This document shows positions 19,282-26,837 of a DNA stretch of 64,000 nt, one piece after another. The notes under the pieces are model-generated. The model was given only the letters and a program-made list of their open reading frames with translations, searched no databases and was not told the DNA's origin. The translations under genes were made by a program, and so were the position numbers. The DNA comes from Candidatus Poribacteria bacterium. GTDB taxonomy: Bacteria > Poribacteria > WGA-4E > WGA-3G. Location: positions 62,001-126,000 of the forward strand of contig JAPOZO010000084.1 in assembly GCA_026706025.1 (NCBI GenBank), in the 5' to 3' direction. Every line of letters begins with the position of its first letter. The first letter of the stretch is position 1.

Positions 19282-20106
19282 CTAAAATCTTTTCCGCAGG
19301 ACAAGCATGCCTGTCATTGCCCCTGTTGAACTGTCCGTCCGGACATCTATATCAAATGTGCGAGTTCGTGACTGGGAAATCGGATTTTGCAAGCGGGTAT
19401 TGAAGCGTTTGGTTGTGATGCGCGCTTCCACTGCACTCACAACATGGTTTAAGATCGCAAATCCCAAGAAGTGTATCGCGCGTTTACCGGTATTGTTGGA
19501 TTTTTGGCGTAAATCAAGAGCCCCCAACCGGTATTTTGAAATGATAGCCCTATCCTTAAGATCCTGAGAATTCTCATTTTTTAGATCGGGATCAAGATCC
19601 TTCCAATACCATTTGCCGGTGCGCTTTTGGGTTGCCTCCGAATCATATCTGTGGTTCCACGTTTCATAGTCCGTGGCATGTTCATAATCTTCATTATTCC
19701 AATCTTCAAAGGAGCCAGCACCGATAAAAACAACGTTTTCTCTGACAGCCTCATAGCAATCATCAAGTATGTTTGAACCGGAGTTTCGCAAGATAAAAAA
19801 AGCTGTGAGGAAACCGACCTCTGCCGCGGCATAGATATACCCGCGCTTGGCTCCTGTGTAGAGTTGCCCCATACCGGGAATAACAAGTGAATAGAGAAAC
19901 GCTTCATTCGGGGATTTCCGAGGTTGAAGTGCTTGGCTTGTCGCCATGGGGACAGACGATTGGTTCGCGAGTGAGCGGGTACCGAGTTTAGAATCAAGCG
20001 CGAAAGCCGTGAACGGCTGCGCCTTGAAAACATCAGCAGCAAGGCAGACACCAGACGACAAACACAATAATAGTATAAGTATCAAAATTTGGGTATGAAA
20101 TTTCAC
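19282..20106 (-). CDS. DUF5683-like membrane protein
   Basis: A signal peptide (MKFHTQILILILLLCLSSGV) is followed by a Ser/Pro-rich linker, then SPNEAFLYSLVIPGMGQLYT and a hydrophobic stretch YIYAAAEVGFLTAFFIL. This P-G-x-G-Q-x-Y signature is typical of DUF5683 and related small membrane proteins. A second amphipathic region lies near IHFLGFAILNHVVSAVEA. It starts with GTG behind AGAGGG, 14 bases after the PorV-like gene, so the two are cotranscribed and probably both act at the cell envelope. The function is unknown. Confidence 0.75.
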   Translation of the reverse strand: MKFHTQILILILLLCLSSGVCLAADVFKAQPFTAFALDSKLGTRSLANQSSVPMATSQALQPRKSPNEAFLYSLVIPGMGQLYTGAKRGYIYAAAEVGFLTAFFILRNSGSNILDDCYEAVRENVVFIGAGSFEDWNNEDYEHATDYETWNHRYDSEATQKRTGKWYWKDLDPDLKNENSQDLKDRAIISKYRLGALDLRQKSNNTGKRAIHFLGFAILNHVVSAVEARITTKRFNTRLQNPISQSRTRTFDIDVRTDSSTGAMTGMLVLRKRF

Positions 20107-20120
20107 TTTTAGTGTCCCTC

Positions 20121-21245
20121 TTAAAAGATGATTATGCCAGTCATTTCGATAAGCCGCTGATTGTTTGGACCGAAACTGGGACCGTAACTCAGATCAAGGT
20201 TGAAGAGATATATCTTCACGCCGATACCACCCGTAAAATAATCTGTCAAATTCGGTAGGTTGATACCGGGTTCAATCTTATAGCCGACCCGGATCGCAAG
20301 AATATCGCCGAGCCAGTACTCCAAACCGAGATTCTTTTGAAGATGTCGCCACTCAAATGCCCGGATACCGACACCACGATCAGAGAGCAGTTGTTCCCGC
20401 GTCAGTTTTTCCTCTCTTTCGGCGTTAAGCCGTTCCAAATCAACCGCTAATTCGTGTTCATCTTCTGCCAATTTATCAATGTATGCGGTGATACCGCTGA
20501 CAAAGCGGACGTGATTATACTTACCGCGATAAAGGCTCATAGACGTACCGAGACGTAGAAACCGAGGTAACGGGTCTGCTTGGTTTTCATCAATAAAAGA
20601 GATACCGGGTCCGATGTTCTGAATTGCGGCACCGACTGTTGTCGGTATGAGATCAAATGGTAAGAGGTATTGCATGCCGAAATCAACGGCATAAGAACTG
20701 CCGTTCTCACGTCCGAGTACCATCCGAATCATTTTGCCGTTAATGCCTGCCGATAAGGACTCCGTAATCCGATCTGCGTAGGAGAATGTCAAGGCGAAGT
20801 TGGTGCCAAGGCTCTCTTCGCGAAGGATTTCGGGAGAATCTGTCGTAACAGGGATAGTGCCCTGTCCTTGCATCTGAAGCGTTGCGCCGACAGTTCCGAA
20901 ATCGCCGAGCGGCATCGCACCAGAGAGGAAAGTATAGTACAATCCTTCACCGGCTTCCCCGAAGGGTCCGCTGTAATCTGTATAGAACATTGAGGCTTGC
21001 GCCGCTTTTTTACCGGAGCGGAGTCTGCTTTCAGGCAAATCTGCAAGCCCGCTTGGATTCCAGAGGGATGCCGTCACATCGCCAGACATCGCAGAAAAAG
21101 CATCACCGAGGGCTCTTGCGCGCGCGCCACCGCCGAGGTTCAATATCTGCGCGCCGGTGCGCCCGGGTCCCGCAAGTACCGGAACCGGCAGCAAGACGGT
21201 CAGCAATAAAAGTAGTATCACGGTTTTTCGTATAGAAACGTACAC
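20121..21245 (-). CDS. PorV/PorQ-family outer-membrane barrel protein
   Basis: After a signal peptide (hydrophobic core VILLLLLTVLLPVPVLA) the mature protein begins with the family's hallmark GGGARARALGDAFSAMSGDV and ASLWNPSGLA. Alternating beta-barrel strands follow to a terminal phenylalanine (EMTGIIIF). PorV-like proteins are outer-membrane shuttles or barrels used in secretion and envelope biogenesis. Presence of one implies an outer membrane. I prefer the GTG at 21245 because AAGAGGAG stands ten bases upstream; a TTG at 21272 would add nine residues ahead of the signal. It is the first gene of a four-gene run. Confidence 0.88.
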   Translation of the reverse strand: MYVSIRKTVILLLLLTVLLPVPVLAGPGRTGAQILNLGGGARARALGDAFSAMSGDVTASLWNPSGLADLPESRLRSGKKAAQASMFYTDYSGPFGEAGEGLYYTFLSGAMPLGDFGTVGATLQMQGQGTIPVTTDSPEILREESLGTNFALTFSYADRITESLSAGINGKMIRMVLGRENGSSYAVDFGMQYLLPFDLIPTTVGAAIQNIGPGISFIDENQADPLPRFLRLGTSMSLYRGKYNHVRFVSGITAYIDKLAEDEHELAVDLERLNAEREEKLTREQLLSDRGVGIRAFEWRHLQKNLGLEYWLGDILAIRVGYKIEPGINLPNLTDYFTGGIGVKIYLFNLDLSYGPSFGPNNQRLIEMTGIIIF

Positions 21246-21272
21246 TGAATTGTAGCTCCTCTTGTCAATCAA

Positions 21273-21549
21273 ATTTTAATTCTAACCTTATTATATATTT
21301 GTTTGCCATATAGTATATAATAACGCATTTGACCTTAAAAACGCAAATCGGTTTAATTTGTTTACCAGAAGCACTTAGTTTTATACTATAGTTTGGACAA
21401 TTTTTGAGAATTCTTATGGGATTTATAAGATAAAGACAACGCAATACCTAAAGCGTTTATCACACCGCATCCCTCCAATTCACTAAAATTGACACTTATG
21501 CTTCTTTTTTACCCGCACCTACCAATCTGGAGAATACAATTTGCGGCAC
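21273..21549. other. AT-rich intergenic stretch
   Basis: No gene is supported. The stretch is very AT-rich and holds TATAAT-like sequence (21280-21320) that could serve as promoter for the PorV-like operon, but no confident -35 partner was found. Confidence 0.4.
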
Positions 21550-21582
21550 AAAAAAAAAGGGACTGGTAAAACCAGTCCCTTT
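21550..21582 (-). terminator. Rho-independent terminator of the STAS gene
   Basis: On the minus strand a 12-base stem (AAAGGGACTGGT with ACCAGTCCCTTT, 3-base loop) is followed by a run of at least eight T. It lies 25 bases past the STAS stop. Confidence 0.92.
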
Positions 21583-21606
21583 CGACGTTCTACTGAGCGT
21601 TAGACG

Positions 21607-21948
21607 CTATGCGGAGAGTGCCGCAACGGCATCAGCCTCGCTGTCGAAGTGTTCAAACTCAGTTATAATCCGAGTCATAACGAGTATGTTTCTTATATTT
21701 GTTCCGACATTGATAACCCCAATGCGACCATTCTTTCGCTTTGTCATGGCACGTGCGTCCAGAAGTGCGCCAAGCCCTGCACTATCAATCTTATTGACTT
21801 TCCCAAAATTGATGAGAATGCGGGGTGTGTCGTAATCCTCTATTTGGGGTGAGAGTGTTTCCCATAATCCTAATATTGAGGCTCCGACAATCTTTCCATT
21901 GGGTTCCAAAATCGAAATACCATTTTGCTGGCGAATTTGTGTAGTCAT
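21607..21948 (-). CDS. STAS-domain anti-sigma-factor antagonist
   Basis: A 113-residue stand-alone STAS domain of the SpoIIAA/RsbV type. It binds an anti-sigma kinase and is switched by phosphorylation of a serine, here in VNKIDSAGLGALLDARA. ILEPNGKIVG and GRIGVINVG complete the fold. The partner kinase and sigma factor are not in the window, but a RsbU-type phosphatase (57706-61689) that could dephosphorylate such a protein is present 36 kb away. It is monocistronic, with its own terminator. Confidence 0.92.
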   Translation of the reverse strand: MTTQIRQQNGISILEPNGKIVGASILGLWETLSPQIEDYDTPRILINFGKVNKIDSAGLGALLDARAMTKRKNGRIGVINVGTNIRNILVMTRIITEFEHFDSEADAVAALSA

Positions 21949-22006
21949 TTTTTTGCTCCCTATGTTTTTTAGATCACAATTTAGTTTGCTTAATTTTTTT
22001 CATCGT

Positions 22007-22029
22007 TTGAACGTTATTTAACCGTTCAA
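22007..22029. promoter_or_regulatory. Inverted repeat upstream of the STAS gene
   Basis: TTGAACG and CGTTCAA are separated by nine bases in a very AT-rich region between two divergent genes. A regulator site is possible but unproven. Confidence 0.35.
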
Positions 22030-22211
22030 TGTGAGTATTTGTTACTTTAGACTCCTTAAATCAAAAAAAGTTCAATATTTTTTAAAATTTATTGGTAAAT
22101 TATCAAAATATGTAAATATTTATGGGTAGATGTGCCAATAGCGAAGTGTTCAAAATATCCTTGATAAGGAGGTTAAAGTCGTTAACTTGGCACTCGCGCT
22201 GCAAAATATGT

Positions 22212-22217
22212 TATAAT
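22212..22217 (+). promoter_or_regulatory. Extended -10 element ahead of the metallopeptidase gene
   Basis: TGTTATAAT is an extended -10 hexamer. A weak TTGGCA lies 19 bases upstream. The ATG is 62 bases downstream and has AAGGA in front. Confidence 0.5.
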
Positions 22218-22279
22218 TTTACCAACCCTGAAAATCTATAAATAAAATAGCACAAGTTAACCAAGAAGGACTCTCAAAA

Positions 22280-22942
22280 ATGCGAACACCAAACGTTTCG
22301 GAAGCAAAAGAAAAAATTCAAGTCATAAAATACCTCGATGTCGGCGAGATGACGATCACAGGTTCGGGTAAGGTGAATGATAAGGCTTTTTACGCGGCGA
22401 AGGAAATTGTTTTGACAATCACTGCCAAACGCCCAGAGATCCTGAGTAAACTCTCAGGTTATGAATTTATCCTTATCGCGCCCGGTGAGAGCATCACAGC
22501 CTCGCTCGGATGGGAGGAGAGCAAGTCGCGTCTCAGGGGTCTCGCTTTAACACCGCAAGAGTCCCTGGGGTTCCCAGGTCGTTTCGCCGCTTATATTGAA
22601 AGGAAAAAGAAGCCGAGCATGGACACATTCGTTCACGAGTTCGGGCATGCAGTCCATTCTGTCGCTTCAAAGATGGACCCAGAATTCAATCCCTCATTAA
22701 ATCGTGCTTACCATCAGGCGATGAAACTCGGATTATGGAGAGACAAGTATTTTTCTGTAGATAACTGGAAGTTAGAATCCTCGCCAGTAGGTGAGTATTG
22801 GGCAGAAGGTGTCCGTATGTGGTATTATGTCGGCAAAAATCAAGAATTTAAAACCAGAAATGCGTTCAAGAAATACGATCCAGGGATTACGGACTTGATT
22901 GGTCTCTGGCTGTCGGAAGAGAAAATCCCACACGGATACTAA
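22280..22942 (+). CDS. Putative zinc metallopeptidase (HExxH)
   Basis: A 220-residue soluble protein with DTFVHEFGHAVH (His119, Glu120, His123), the zinc-binding signature of the zincins. GEYWAEGVRMWYY about 50 residues on offers a glutamate as third ligand, as in gluzincins. The N-terminal part (YLDVGEMTITGSGKVNDKAF) is mixed alpha/beta. There is no signal peptide, so it appears cytoplasmic or exported by another route. The substrate is unknown. The neighbours give no hint: STAS lies divergent upstream and a repeat-filled gap downstream. Confidence 0.75.
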   Translation: MRTPNVSEAKEKIQVIKYLDVGEMTITGSGKVNDKAFYAAKEIVLTITAKRPEILSKLSGYEFILIAPGESITASLGWEESKSRLRGLALTPQESLGFPGRFAAYIERKKKPSMDTFVHEFGHAVHSVASKMDPEFNPSLNRAYHQAMKLGLWRDKYFSVDNWKLESSPVGEYWAEGVRMWYYVGKNQEFKTRNAFKKYDPGITDLIGLWLSEEKIPHGY

Positions 22943-22964
22943 TGGTTCCAAGGTTCGGTAATCC

Positions 22965-23025
22965 TCAGGCCCGGTAGGTGCGGTTTTGCAGCGTGTCATA
23001 AGCGTCAATTTTAGAAAAAACAACC
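22965..23025. repeat. R2-type repeat, single-ended copy
   Basis: CAGGCCCGGTAGGTGCGGTT, then a GTCAATTTTAGAAAAAACAACC tail, matches the arrangement at 14609-14667 (GTAGGTGCGGTTTCC, then GTCAATTTAAGAAAAATAACC). The rest of 23026-23382 holds no supported gene; only another GGTTTCCTAACG fragment at 23051 was noticed. Confidence 0.6.
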
Positions 23026-23382
23026 CTCTCGGCACCCTGACTCGGACAGGCGGTTTCCTAACGCTTTACACTTTTGCTTTCTGAACTCTGATTTCTCTGA
23101 TGGTTATGATTTCCATGATAAGAGAACCCATCACAAGCAACTGAATACTGAAAATCCATGCATGGCGACTCAGCAATTCCGCAGGAACGCCCTCTCTGTA
23201 GCAACTTCAACACCACAATCAAAACCTTATTTTTCATCACTGACCCTTTCGCTTTCCCTGTAAGACGGATTTCCAAATCTCGAATTCTTTGACACAACCG
23301 ATTCTAATGACAACTGAAAACGACAACATTTGATTGCCACCCACACCATAAATCTGCTATACTTGTCTGAAAAAGTCACACA

Positions 23383-24240
23383 ATGCGCACTACGATACTT
23401 GAACCCCGCACAAAAATCCTGACGATGCTTATCGCTGGGTGTCTCGTCATTTTGCTGGACAGCCCGACGGCATTGCTCGCCTGTTTCCTCGGTAGCCTGA
23501 CGCTCATTGCGCTGTCGGGACCGACGTGGCGGCAGATTGGGTTGCTTTGTGCGTTTCTCTTTTTCACAACGTGGGGACTCATTTACAGTCAAGCGATCTT
23601 CTATAACGAATTTCCGCGCACCGCGCTATTCACGCTCGTGCCACCGGAATTTCCACTCATAGGAAAGATGACAGGTGGGATTCGGGTCTATCGGGAAGGG
23701 CTATTCCACGGGATTATTCAATCGCTCCGTTTCAACACGACGCTCGCCATCGGGTGTTTTATCGTCTGGACGACGCAACCCCGGGACCTGCTCCTCGCCT
23801 TGTCGCAGTTACGCGTACCAGCAACGCTCGCCTTTATGGTGACGACGGCATTGCATTTTATTCCGGTTGTTGCGAATGAAGCGTCGGCTGTGTTTCGGTC
23901 GCAACGGTTAAGAGGGTTCCGCTATTTTCGGCTCAATCTACTCGCTACGTGCCGCGGTGTGATCAATAGTTTCCGTCCTATTTTGGCAGGGAACATTCGG
24001 CACGCGACGCATCTCGGTGAATCGGTTGAGAGTCGAGGGTTCTCACCGGAGACGGCAGGGCAGCGTACTTCGCTGCGGACGCTGAAGATGGGCGCGTGGG
24101 ATTTTGGGCTTCTTGCGGTGTTGACTGCTTGTTTAATCAGTATTATTGGGTTGAAACTGCTCTATTTCTGTTATGCGAACGGGTTTTATTACGCATCATG
24201 GTTGCGGCATGTGTATACCTTTACGCGCGAAGTATTGTGA
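23383..24240 (+). CDS. EcfT/CbiQ-type ECF transporter transmembrane subunit
   Basis: The T subunit of energy-coupling-factor transporters links the substrate-binding membrane subunit to two ATPases. The protein has five or six membrane helices (for example LIAGCLVILLDSPTALLACF and IGLLCAFLFFTTWGLI) and the two conserved Arg-rich coupling motifs near the C-terminal third, QRLRGFR and SVESRGFSPE. The length (285) suits the family. No EcfA ATPase or S component lies beside it in the window, so it is either a solitary T unit using shared ATPases or part of a scattered system. The ribosome site is weak. Confidence 0.85.
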   Translation: MRTTILEPRTKILTMLIAGCLVILLDSPTALLACFLGSLTLIALSGPTWRQIGLLCAFLFFTTWGLIYSQAIFYNEFPRTALFTLVPPEFPLIGKMTGGIRVYREGLFHGIIQSLRFNTTLAIGCFIVWTTQPRDLLLALSQLRVPATLAFMVTTALHFIPVVANEASAVFRSQRLRGFRYFRLNLLATCRGVINSFRPILAGNIRHATHLGESVESRGFSPETAGQRTSLRTLKMGAWDFGLLAVLTACLISIIGLKLLYFCYANGFYYASWLRHVYTFTREVL

Positions 24241-24242
24241 TC

Positions 24243-24388
24243 GACTATTAGCCATCAGTTGTCAGCAAGAATAGCCATCAGCCATTAGCAATCAGCAAAG
24301 AAGTATTTGATTTAATCAGAAACTCTTTTACTGACGGCTGACAGTTTTTTCGGAGAAAAAAACGCCCTAACTGCTGACGGCTAATCCC
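24243..24388. repeat. Dispersed repeat family R1, copy B
   Basis: Runs such as GCCATCAGTTGTCAGCAAGA and ACTGACGGCTGACAG flank the hairpin TTTTTTCGGAGAAAAAA. It fills the gap between the convergent ecfT-like and moaB genes. Confidence 0.75.
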
Positions 24389-24400
24389 TTGACAACTATT

Positions 24401-24922
24401 TTACCGTCCGACTTCCCATGCGAGATGTTGCAATTCGGGTCCGATCAATTTTTCCCATGCGAGTTGTACAGCCGCGGTTGATCCCGGTGTAGAAATAACC
24501 ACTTTGCCACGATAGACACCCGCCGTTGCTCTTGATAGCATCGCCGCTGCACCGACCTGATCATAACTGAACATCCGAAAGAGCTCCCCAAATCCGGGCA
24601 ACGTCTTTTCCAATTTGCGATTCAGAATGTCAAACGTCGTGTCGCGTGGGGCGATCCCTGTACCACCGTTGAACAGGATGACTTGTGCGTCGCTTTCTGC
24701 CATTTGATCTAATACTGCGGCGACTTGGTCGGGTTCGTCTTTTATGATTTGGTAGGCAGTGACGCTGTTCCCGTCTGCGGCGAGCTGTTCGCGTAGGAAC
24801 GCAGCGTTTTTGTCTGTTTCCGGCGTGCGGGTGTCACTGACGGTAACGATCGCGACGGCGACAGGTCCTTCTTCGGTCGCCATTTCTCGGTGTTGTTGTG
24901 TACTTGTAGAAGTTGTTGACAT
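24401..24922 (-). CDS. moaB: Molybdenum cofactor biosynthesis protein B (MoaB/MogA family)
   Basis: Acts in molybdopterin adenylylation. The diagnostic [12 protein letters not shown] loop is intact, with [11 protein letters not shown] at the N-terminus and a closing [19 protein letters not shown]. The length (173) is normal. AAAGGAATAATA precedes the ATG. No other moa genes are near, so the molybdenum pathway must be encoded elsewhere. R1 repeats lie on both sides, which suggests the gene sits alone as a transcription unit. Confidence 0.92.
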   Translation of the reverse strand: MSTTSTSTQQHREMATEEGPVAVAIVTVSDTRTPETDKNAAFLREQLAADGNSVTAYQIIKDEPDQVAAVLDQMAESDAQVILFNGGTGIAPRDTTFDILNRKLEKTLPGFGELFRMFSYDQVGAAAMLSRATAGVYRGKVVISTPGSTAAVQLAWEKLIGPELQHLAWEVGR

Positions 24923-24935
24923 TATTATTCCTTTC

Positions 24936-24995
24936 AGTTAATAGTTAACAGTTACCAGTTGTGAGTACGATTTTTCTGCGAAAAATCTTTCAGTT
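24936..24995. repeat. Dispersed repeat family R1, copy C
   Basis: CAGTTAATAGTTAACAGTTA and TCAGTTTCAG surround a hairpin GATTTTTCTGCGAAAAATC. The repeat touches the last codons of the DprA-like gene. Confidence 0.75.
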
Positions 24996-25958
24996 TCAGA
25001 AAAGTGGTATTTGCTCAGCAGAATTCTGATTTGAGATTGGAATAGGTTCCGTTGTTTTGACAAAGGCACGTTCAACAATTTCCTTTGCACCATTGGTGGG
25101 ATCGAGGCTATGACCTCCCAACTCAATCAGCGCGGCGTTCCCTTCCGGAGCATTGTCAAGGCAATTGGGGTTGAGTACAAAAAGCGGTAAACCCATACTG
25201 AGAGCCGTTTTCGCAGCGTTGAAAGTCCCGCTCATTTTACCTTGCGCATCTCGTTCAGGTCCCGATTCAATGACAACAACTGCTTTAGAGAGTGCACACA
25301 CAAGTTTGTTTCGTGCCATTGCGTTGCGTGCAATCCATTTGGTATCTGGATCAAACTGTGAAACCGCGAGGACATCTCGGTCCCAATTGAATTTTTTAAA
25401 TGCGTTTTTCTGACGCAGTTGGTTGATGCCATTCGGAAGGACAAGAGTCGTTGTTCCCTCTGCCTCTAATGCACCTAAGTGTGCTTCTGAGTCAACACCT
25501 TTGGCATATCCAGAGACAACGTTTATGCTTTCGCTTGCAAGATCATTGGCAAGTTTTCTTGCAATACGAATTCCTTTACCCGACACGTTCCGTGCACCCA
25601 CGATTGCGACGCTATCCGATATGAGACGTTTTTGCTGCCCTTTAACAAATAGGATCGGGGCAATTTCAAGGAGATGTGGCGGAAAATCTGGGTGACCGGG
25701 ATAAATAATATCAATTCCCTGCTTTTTAAGTTGCTCGTAAGCCGTAGTCACCTTTTCTCTCTCTTCTGCCCGGATTTTTCCATTAAGAATTTTCGCTAAT
25801 TTGGGAAACTTTGCCGAGAGATCGCTTTGACTGCGCGGCAGCATTTCTGGGTTTAGGTTTTCTGCCTCTAATGTTTTAGCAACAGATACCAGAAGTTTGG
25901 GCCCTATGCCTCGTGTCTTAAAGAGCCGAAACCAGAAATAATCTCTATTAATGTTCAT
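24996..25958 (-). CDS. DprA/Smf-like Rossmann-fold protein
   Basis: DprA loads RecA on incoming single-stranded DNA. This 320-residue homologue has an N-terminal helix-hairpin-helix-like region (RLFKTRGIGPKLLVSVAKTL) and the SMF core: VAIVGARNVSGKGIRIARKL, VVSGYAKGVDSEAHLGALEA, TTLVLPNGI and SALSKAVVVIESG. The usual DprA C-terminal winged helix is absent. It follows the ComF-like PRTase gene by 48 bases on the same strand. Both relatives are competence proteins, but SMF/PRTase pairs also occur in nucleotide-based conflict systems as I recall, so either role is open. Confidence 0.82.
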   Translation of the reverse strand: MNINRDYFWFRLFKTRGIGPKLLVSVAKTLEAENLNPEMLPRSQSDLSAKFPKLAKILNGKIRAEEREKVTTAYEQLKKQGIDIIYPGHPDFPPHLLEIAPILFVKGQQKRLISDSVAIVGARNVSGKGIRIARKLANDLASESINVVSGYAKGVDSEAHLGALEAEGTTTLVLPNGINQLRQKNAFKKFNWDRDVLAVSQFDPDTKWIARNAMARNKLVCALSKAVVVIESGPERDAQGKMSGTFNAAKTALSMGLPLFVLNPNCLDNAPEGNAALIELGGHSLDPTNGAKEIVERAFVKTTEPIPISNQNSAEQIPLF

Positions 25959-26006
25959 CTTCCTGTCCTTATTTGGTCAGTTTTAGTAACGCTGCAATTC
26001 ATATCT

Positions 26007-26615
26007 TTAATTGCCGCCTGTCCGTGTTCGGGTAAGTGTTAGAACAAGCACATGTTGAACACCGCCCTGTTCGTAGAGAACTTTGGATACCTCTGTCAAA
26101 GTTGTTCCTGAGTCATAGAGGTCATCAACTAACAAAACGCATTGATCCTTTAAATCCTGGGATCGGACAACAAACGCTCCGCGGAGTTGTTCGCTCTTAC
26201 TTTTCACATCTGGCAAATTCTTAAGAGGAACCGTCCGTTTTACTTTCGTCAGATAATCTGTACGTACCGGCACACTTAGGAGTTTCCCTATGTCTTGTGC
26301 GACTTCAGTAACAGGCTGAAAATCCCGATTTTGATCTGAGGGTGGAATCGGAAGAATCGCCTTTAGATATGGCAGGATCGGATGTCCATCAACAGCAAAT
26401 TTCTCTTTACTAAAATTGGCAGCAACCTCTGCTATCGGTTGAATTTTCGTCCTATCATGACGATATTTCAACAGGAAAACCAATTCGCCAAATTCAGTTC
26501 GCTCCGTATCATACCCTCCACTCGGTAACGGACGACTTGATAATGTATGAGTATCCAAAGCCCAACCTGCCCGCCAATTGCCGTAAATTTCTTGTGGATT
26601 AATATTCATTTCCAT
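26007..26615 (-). CDS. ComF-like phosphoribosyltransferase
   Basis: A 202-residue PRTase. The PRPP-binding loop is VLLVDDLYDSGTTLTEVSKV and the N-terminus reads YGNWRAGWALDTHTLSS with a FGELVFLLKYRHD strand, as in ComF-type proteins. The Cys-rich zinc finger of classical ComF is missing. The start ATG at 26615 is in frame with a WD40-repeat fragment that runs into it without a stop (26616-26741). The DprA-like gene follows, so the pair forms one unit. The substrate is unknown. Confidence 0.8.
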   Translation of the reverse strand: MEMNINPQEIYGNWRAGWALDTHTLSSRPLPSGGYDTERTEFGELVFLLKYRHDRTKIQPIAEVAANFSKEKFAVDGHPILPYLKAILPIPPSDQNRDFQPVTEVAQDIGKLLSVPVRTDYLTKVKRTVPLKNLPDVKSKSEQLRGAFVVRSQDLKDQCVLLVDDLYDSGTTLTEVSKVLYEQGGVQHVLVLTLTRTRTGGN

Positions 26616-26741
26616 GTGAATATAAGAAGCAAAATTCCATAAAAGAACGGTGCCGTCGTCGCCTCCGGTTGCGATTATGTGGCCATCAGGACTATACGCA
26701 AAACTAATTAAACTTCCGAAATGTCCGTGGGTAAGGGTAGT
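26616..26741 (-). pseudogene. WD40-repeat remnant fused in frame to the PRTase
   Basis: The minus strand reads LTHGHFGSLISFAYSPDG then HIIATGGDDGTVLLWNF, a textbook WD40 blade, and runs without a stop into the PRTase methionine. It has no start codon of its own and is cut at TAA (26742-26744). An R1 repeat begins eight bases beyond, so the upstream part of a WD40 protein, or of a WD40-PRTase fusion, seems to have been lost there. Confidence 0.75.
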
Positions 26742-26751
26742 TTACATTCTC

Positions 26752-26832
26752 CAGCGACTGATAACTGAGTACCGACAACTGATAACTGAAAGATTTTTCA
26801 TGCCTCGCAGTGAGAGAAAATCGTACTGACAA
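26752..26832. repeat. Dispersed repeat family R1, copy D
   Basis: GACTGATAACTGAGTACC and ACAACTGATAACTGAAAG are followed by the core GCCTCGCAGTGAGAG. It lies between the WD40 remnant and the double-VWA gene. Confidence 0.75.
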
Positions 26833-26837
26833 CTAAT

